From the NCBI GenBank assembly GCA_030038595.1, contig JASHSW010000029.1, positions 1 to 8,157 of the forward strand: a stretch of DNA of 8,157 nucleotides. The letters run 5' to 3'. Shown piece after piece: positions 5,979 through 8,157 of this stretch. Source of the stretch: Methylovirgula sp. Its GTDB lineage: Bacteria > Pseudomonadota > Alphaproteobacteria > Rhizobiales > Beijerinckiaceae. The translations under genes were made by a program, and so were the position numbers. The stretch's first letter is position 1. Every line of letters begins with the position of its first letter. A model generated the notes under the pieces. That model had not been told where the DNA came from. It was given only the letters and a program-made list of their open reading frames with translations, and searched no databases.

Positions 5979-7874
5979 TCATTGGCTCGGAAGATTGACG
6001 CGGGCGGCTTTTTGCTTGTCGTACCACCAGGTCGAGGGAACGCCGATGTCGTATTTGGCGCTGCGCGCCGGGCGCGAGAAGAGATCCCAATAGGCGACGA
6101 GGTGGTTGGGCTTGTTCCACATCGGCACCCAATAATGGCCGGCGCGCAGGATACGGTCGATGCAGCGGCAAATGAAGGTGAGCTTGGCGCGCGTATCGAC
6201 GACCAGCGCTTCGGCGATCAACGCATCGACTACGGGATCGGCGATACCCGAGACATTGAGAGATCCCGGCAGATTGGCCGCCTCCGAGCCGAAATATTCA
6301 CGCATCGCCTCCCCCGGCGTGAGCCCGAGGCCAAAACGCTCGGTCACCACGTCGTAATCGAAATTGTCGGTACGCTCCTTGTACGCCGAGGGATCGATGA
6401 GCCTGAACCGCGCGGCGATGCCGAGCAGGTTGAGGTTGCGGATAAAGGCCGCCGTATGCGGCTCCAATCCATTGTCGAAATCGAGGAATTCGATCTCGAA
6501 AGGCTTGCCGTCCGGCAGGAGCAGGCTCGAACCCTGGCGCTTGCAACCCGCCGAGAGCAGCAGATCGTTGGCGTGGCGCAAGAGCTTGCGGTCCTCGCCG
6601 GAGCCGTCGGATACGGGCGGCATGTAGGCCGTATCGAAGACGGCAGGCGACAATCGGCTGCGGAACGGTTCGAGGATTTGCAATTCTTCCGGCGAAGGCT
6701 TGCCGGATGCCTCCATCGGCGAATTCTGGAAATAGGAGACGGTGCGCCGATAGAGGCCGTACATGATGAATTTGTTGGTCCACTCGAAATCGAAGGCGTA
6801 GCCGAGCGCCTCACGGATCCGCACGTCCTTGAACTTGTCGCGCCGGATGTTGAGAAACCAGGCTTGCGTTCCGAGGGGCAATTGGTCGGGCAAAGTCTCG
6901 CGCTTTACCCGGCCGTCCTTCACTGCGGGAAAGTCGTAGCCCGTCGCCCATATCGCCGAAGTGAATTCTTCTCGGAACGTATAGACGGCGGCCTTGAAGG
7001 CTTCGAACGCCACTTTGCGATCGTCGAAATACTCGAAGCGGACGACGTCGAAATTGTTCTGGCCGAGGTTCACGGGCAGATCCTTGCCCCAATAATCGGC
7101 GACGCGATTGAATGTGATGAAATGTCCCTGCTCGAGATCGCCTACCTTGTAGGGCCCCGAGCCGAGCGGCGATTCGAGAGTCGTCTGATTGAACGGTTGT
7201 TTTGCGTAATAGGCCGCCGAAAAAATCGGCTGGCCGGCGACGGCGAGCGCCGCTTCGCGCATATGGCCCGGCTTCAGGTGCACGGCGAGCACATCGTCGG
7301 CCTCCGCCTCGGCGCCGACGAAATCGCGCAGCGACTGGCGGATGACGGGATGGCCTTGCGTCTTCAGAACGCCGAGCGAGAAGGCGACGTCGCGAGCGGT
7401 AAGCGGGCTGCCGTCGTGGAAACGCGCCTCTTTGCGCAGGAGAAAGCGATAGAGATTTTTGTCCGCCGAAATCCATACCTTGTGGGCGACAAGCCCGTAG
7501 AGCGAATCCGGTTCGTCGGAATTGGCGACCATCAGCGAGTCGAAGATCAATCCCATGCCGGCGGCGCCGTCGCCCTTCAGGATGAAGACGTTGAGCGTAT
7601 CGAAGGTCGTCGGATTAGAGTTCGGTCCTCCCCCCGCCGGCTGCAGCAGCATCTGTCCGCCTTTCGGCGCCTGCGGATCGACGTAGGCGAAATGCGGAAA
7701 ATCGGCGGCAAGCGCGAGATCGCCGAATGTCGAGATCCCGTGCGTCTCCGTACCACCGCCGGCCGGCGCCATTTGTGCAAGGGCGGCCGACGTTGGAAGG
7801 GAAGCGACGAAAAGGCCGGAGCCAAGGCGGAGGATGCAACGACGCGAGAATTGCGGGCTGGCCGGTAGGATCAA
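5979..7874 (-). CDS. yejA: Peptide ABC importer, solute-binding protein YejA (family 5)
   Basis: This 631-residue exported binding protein captures the ligand and delivers it to YejB/YejE. The N-terminus carries a twin-arginine-like signal: SRRCILR (10-16), a hydrophobic stretch (about 17-29) and a likely cleavage site after ALA (31-33). The mature part opens with HGISTFGDLALAADFPHF (45-62) and YVDPQAPKGG (64-73), the YejA hallmark. FHDGSPLTARDVAFSL (152-167) is the family 5 binding-protein motif, and the C-terminal WVPMWNKPNH (582-591) is also typical. The length is close to E. coli YejA (about 604). Relatives bind microcin C in E. coli and oligopeptides or muropeptides in other proteobacteria; the ligand here cannot be read from sequence. 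The start is TTG. The frame is closed by TAA 36 bases upstream with no ATG or GTG between, and AAAGAGAGAG lies 6 bases ahead. Starting at the next in-frame ATG (Met35) would remove the signal peptide. Confidence 0.94.
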   Translation of the reverse strand: MILPASPQFSRRCILRLGSGLFVASLPTSAALAQMAPAGGGTETHGISTFGDLALAADFPHFAYVDPQAPKGGQMLLQPAGGGPNSNPTTFDTLNVFILKGDGAAGMGLIFDSLMVANSDEPDSLYGLVAHKVWISADKNLYRFLLRKEARFHDGSPLTARDVAFSLGVLKTQGHPVIRQSLRDFVGAEAEADDVLAVHLKPGHMREAALAVAGQPIFSAAYYAKQPFNQTTLESPLGSGPYKVGDLEQGHFITFNRVADYWGKDLPVNLGQNNFDVVRFEYFDDRKVAFEAFKAAVYTFREEFTSAIWATGYDFPAVKDGRVKRETLPDQLPLGTQAWFLNIRRDKFKDVRIREALGYAFDFEWTNKFIMYGLYRRTVSYFQNSPMEASGKPSPEELQILEPFRSRLSPAVFDTAYMPPVSDGSGEDRKLLRHANDLLLSAGCKRQGSSLLLPDGKPFEIEFLDFDNGLEPHTAAFIRNLNLLGIAARFRLIDPSAYKERTDNFDYDVVTERFGLGLTPGEAMREYFGSEAANLPGSLNVSGIADPVVDALIAEALVVDTRAKLTFICRCIDRILRAGHYWVPMWNKPNHLVAYWDLFSRPARSAKYDIGVPSTWWYDKQKAARVNLPSQ

Positions 7875-7880
7875 AATCGT

Positions 7881-7890
7881 CTCTCTCTTT
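7881..7890 (-). promoter_or_regulatory. Ribosome binding site deciding the TTG start of yejA
   Basis: The purine run AAAGAGAGAG on the - strand ends 6 bases before the TTG at 7874-7872. It is the only Shine-Dalgarno-like sequence in the open stretch between the upstream TAA and the signal peptide, so it supports the unusual TTG start. Confidence 0.55.
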
Positions 7891-7909
7891 GCGGACGCAG
7901 TGGCAGCGA

Positions 7910-7939
7910 ATTATGTCGCTTTTTGCCGCGCATCGGCAA
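7910..7939 (-). promoter_or_regulatory. Possible housekeeping promoter of the yej operon
   Basis: On the - strand TTGCCG (7939-7934) and CATAAT (7915-7910) are separated by 18 bases. They match the sigma-70 boxes at 4 of 6 and 5 of 6 positions. Transcription would begin near 7903, about 30 bases ahead of the yejA start. The -35 box is also one arm of a dyad, TTGCCG-CGCAT-CGGCAA in the + orientation (7923-7939), which could serve as an operator. This is based on pattern matching only. Confidence 0.4.
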
Positions 7940-7949
7940 GATCGTGGGC

Positions 7950-7977
7950 CATTTCCGGGAATTAAGAATAGGAAATG
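7950..7977 (-). repeat. Inverted repeat just after the cytochrome c stop
   Basis: CATTTCC (7950-7956) and GGAAATG (7971-7977) are perfect 7-base inverted arms with a 14-base loop, starting 8 bases after the cytochrome c stop codon in the direction of transcription. The position fits a transcript-end or RNA-stabilising hairpin. No T-tract follows, so a standard intrinsic terminator is not supported. Confidence 0.4.
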
Positions 7978-7985
7978 TGCGGCGC

Positions 7986-8157
7986 CTATTTCGGCTTCGG
8001 CAAAGGCAGCGGATTGTCCGACAGCGTGCGCAGATAGGCGATGATGTCGGCCCGCTTCTGCGGGTCCGGCTCGCCGGCAAACGTCATCTTGGTTCCGGGA
8101 ATGTAACTTTGCGGATCCTTGATGAACTTGAAGATTTCGTCGTAGGTCCAGGTCCCG
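7986..8157 (-). CDS. Class I cytochrome c, C-terminal part (cut by window edge)
   Basis: Only the last 56 residues are in the window; the start and the CxxCH haem-binding site lie beyond the edge. The fragment reads WTYDEIFKFIKDPQSYIPGT, then KMTFAG, and ends with RADIIAYLRTLSDNPLPLPK before a terminal PK. YIPGTKM-F-AG is the signature of mitochondrial-type cytochromes c2/c550: the Met (residue 24 of the fragment) is the sixth haem iron ligand, equivalent to Met80 of mitochondrial cytochrome c. The closing helix ADIIAYLRTL packs on the N-terminal helix in this fold. Such proteins carry electrons in the periplasm between the bc1 complex and an oxidase or other acceptor. It precedes yejA on the same strand with 111 bases between; a possible promoter for yejA and a hairpin in that gap suggest separate transcription units. 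The frame is unambiguous and ends in TAG. Confidence 0.93.
   Translation of the reverse strand, partial: GTWTYDEIFKFIKDPQSYIPGTKMTFAGEPDPQKRADIIAYLRTLSDNPLPLPKPK

Noticed and set aside
5982..7868. A 628-residue open frame on the + strand lying antisense to nearly all of yejA
   Set aside because: It mirrors yejA codon for codon in GC-rich DNA, its translation is arginine- and glutamate-rich low-complexity text with no family motif, and yejA itself has clear domain hallmarks.

Overview
The window is GC-rich bacterial DNA with compact genes, and its content points to an alphaproteobacterium, probably of the order Hyphomicrobiales (Rhizobiales). The evidence is an ECF sigma factor of the Caulobacter SigF type with a DUF1109 membrane anti-sigma factor, a mitochondrial-type class I cytochrome c, a YejABEF importer with alphaproteobacterial-style extensions, and a tRNA with encoded CCA. 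Genus cannot be decided from the sequence alone.

Layout. A complete tRNA-Val(GAC) lies on the + strand at 57-131. Every protein gene is on the - strand. Reading in the direction of transcription, from high to low coordinates, the first is the C-terminal 56 residues of a class I cytochrome c (7986-8157, cut by the window edge). Next is the tightly packed operon yejA-yejB-yejE-yejF (7874 down to 2078). Then comes an ECF sigma factor sigF with its membrane anti-sigma factor nrsF (1969 down to 773), and last a small four-helix membrane protein of the DUF1772 family (608 down to 174), which converges on the tRNA.

How the parts work together. YejA is an exported solute-binding protein that would hand oligopeptide-like ligands to the YejB/YejE membrane channel, driven by the double ATPase YejF. 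Related systems import microcin C in E. coli and muropeptides in Agrobacterium. The four genes are separated by only 1 to 3 nucleotides and must be one transcript. SigF and NrsF form a stress-sensing pair. NrsF would hold SigF at the membrane until its two conserved cysteines sense metal or oxidative stress. A GTAACG-N16-CGAA element just upstream of sigF matches the SigF-dependent promoter consensus known from Caulobacter, so the pair is very likely autoregulated. DUF1772 sits where Caulobacter carries a DUF2282/DUF692/DUF2063 cassette, and it may or may not belong to the regulon.

Nothing in the window amounts to a clearly new system. There is no CRISPR array, insertion sequence, phage gene or toxin-antitoxin pair. 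The points most worth a second look are the sigF promoter, which has a perfect inverted repeat in its spacer and an almost absent leader, the lack of the usual cassette behind nrsF, and the non-ATG starts of yejA, yejE and sigF.
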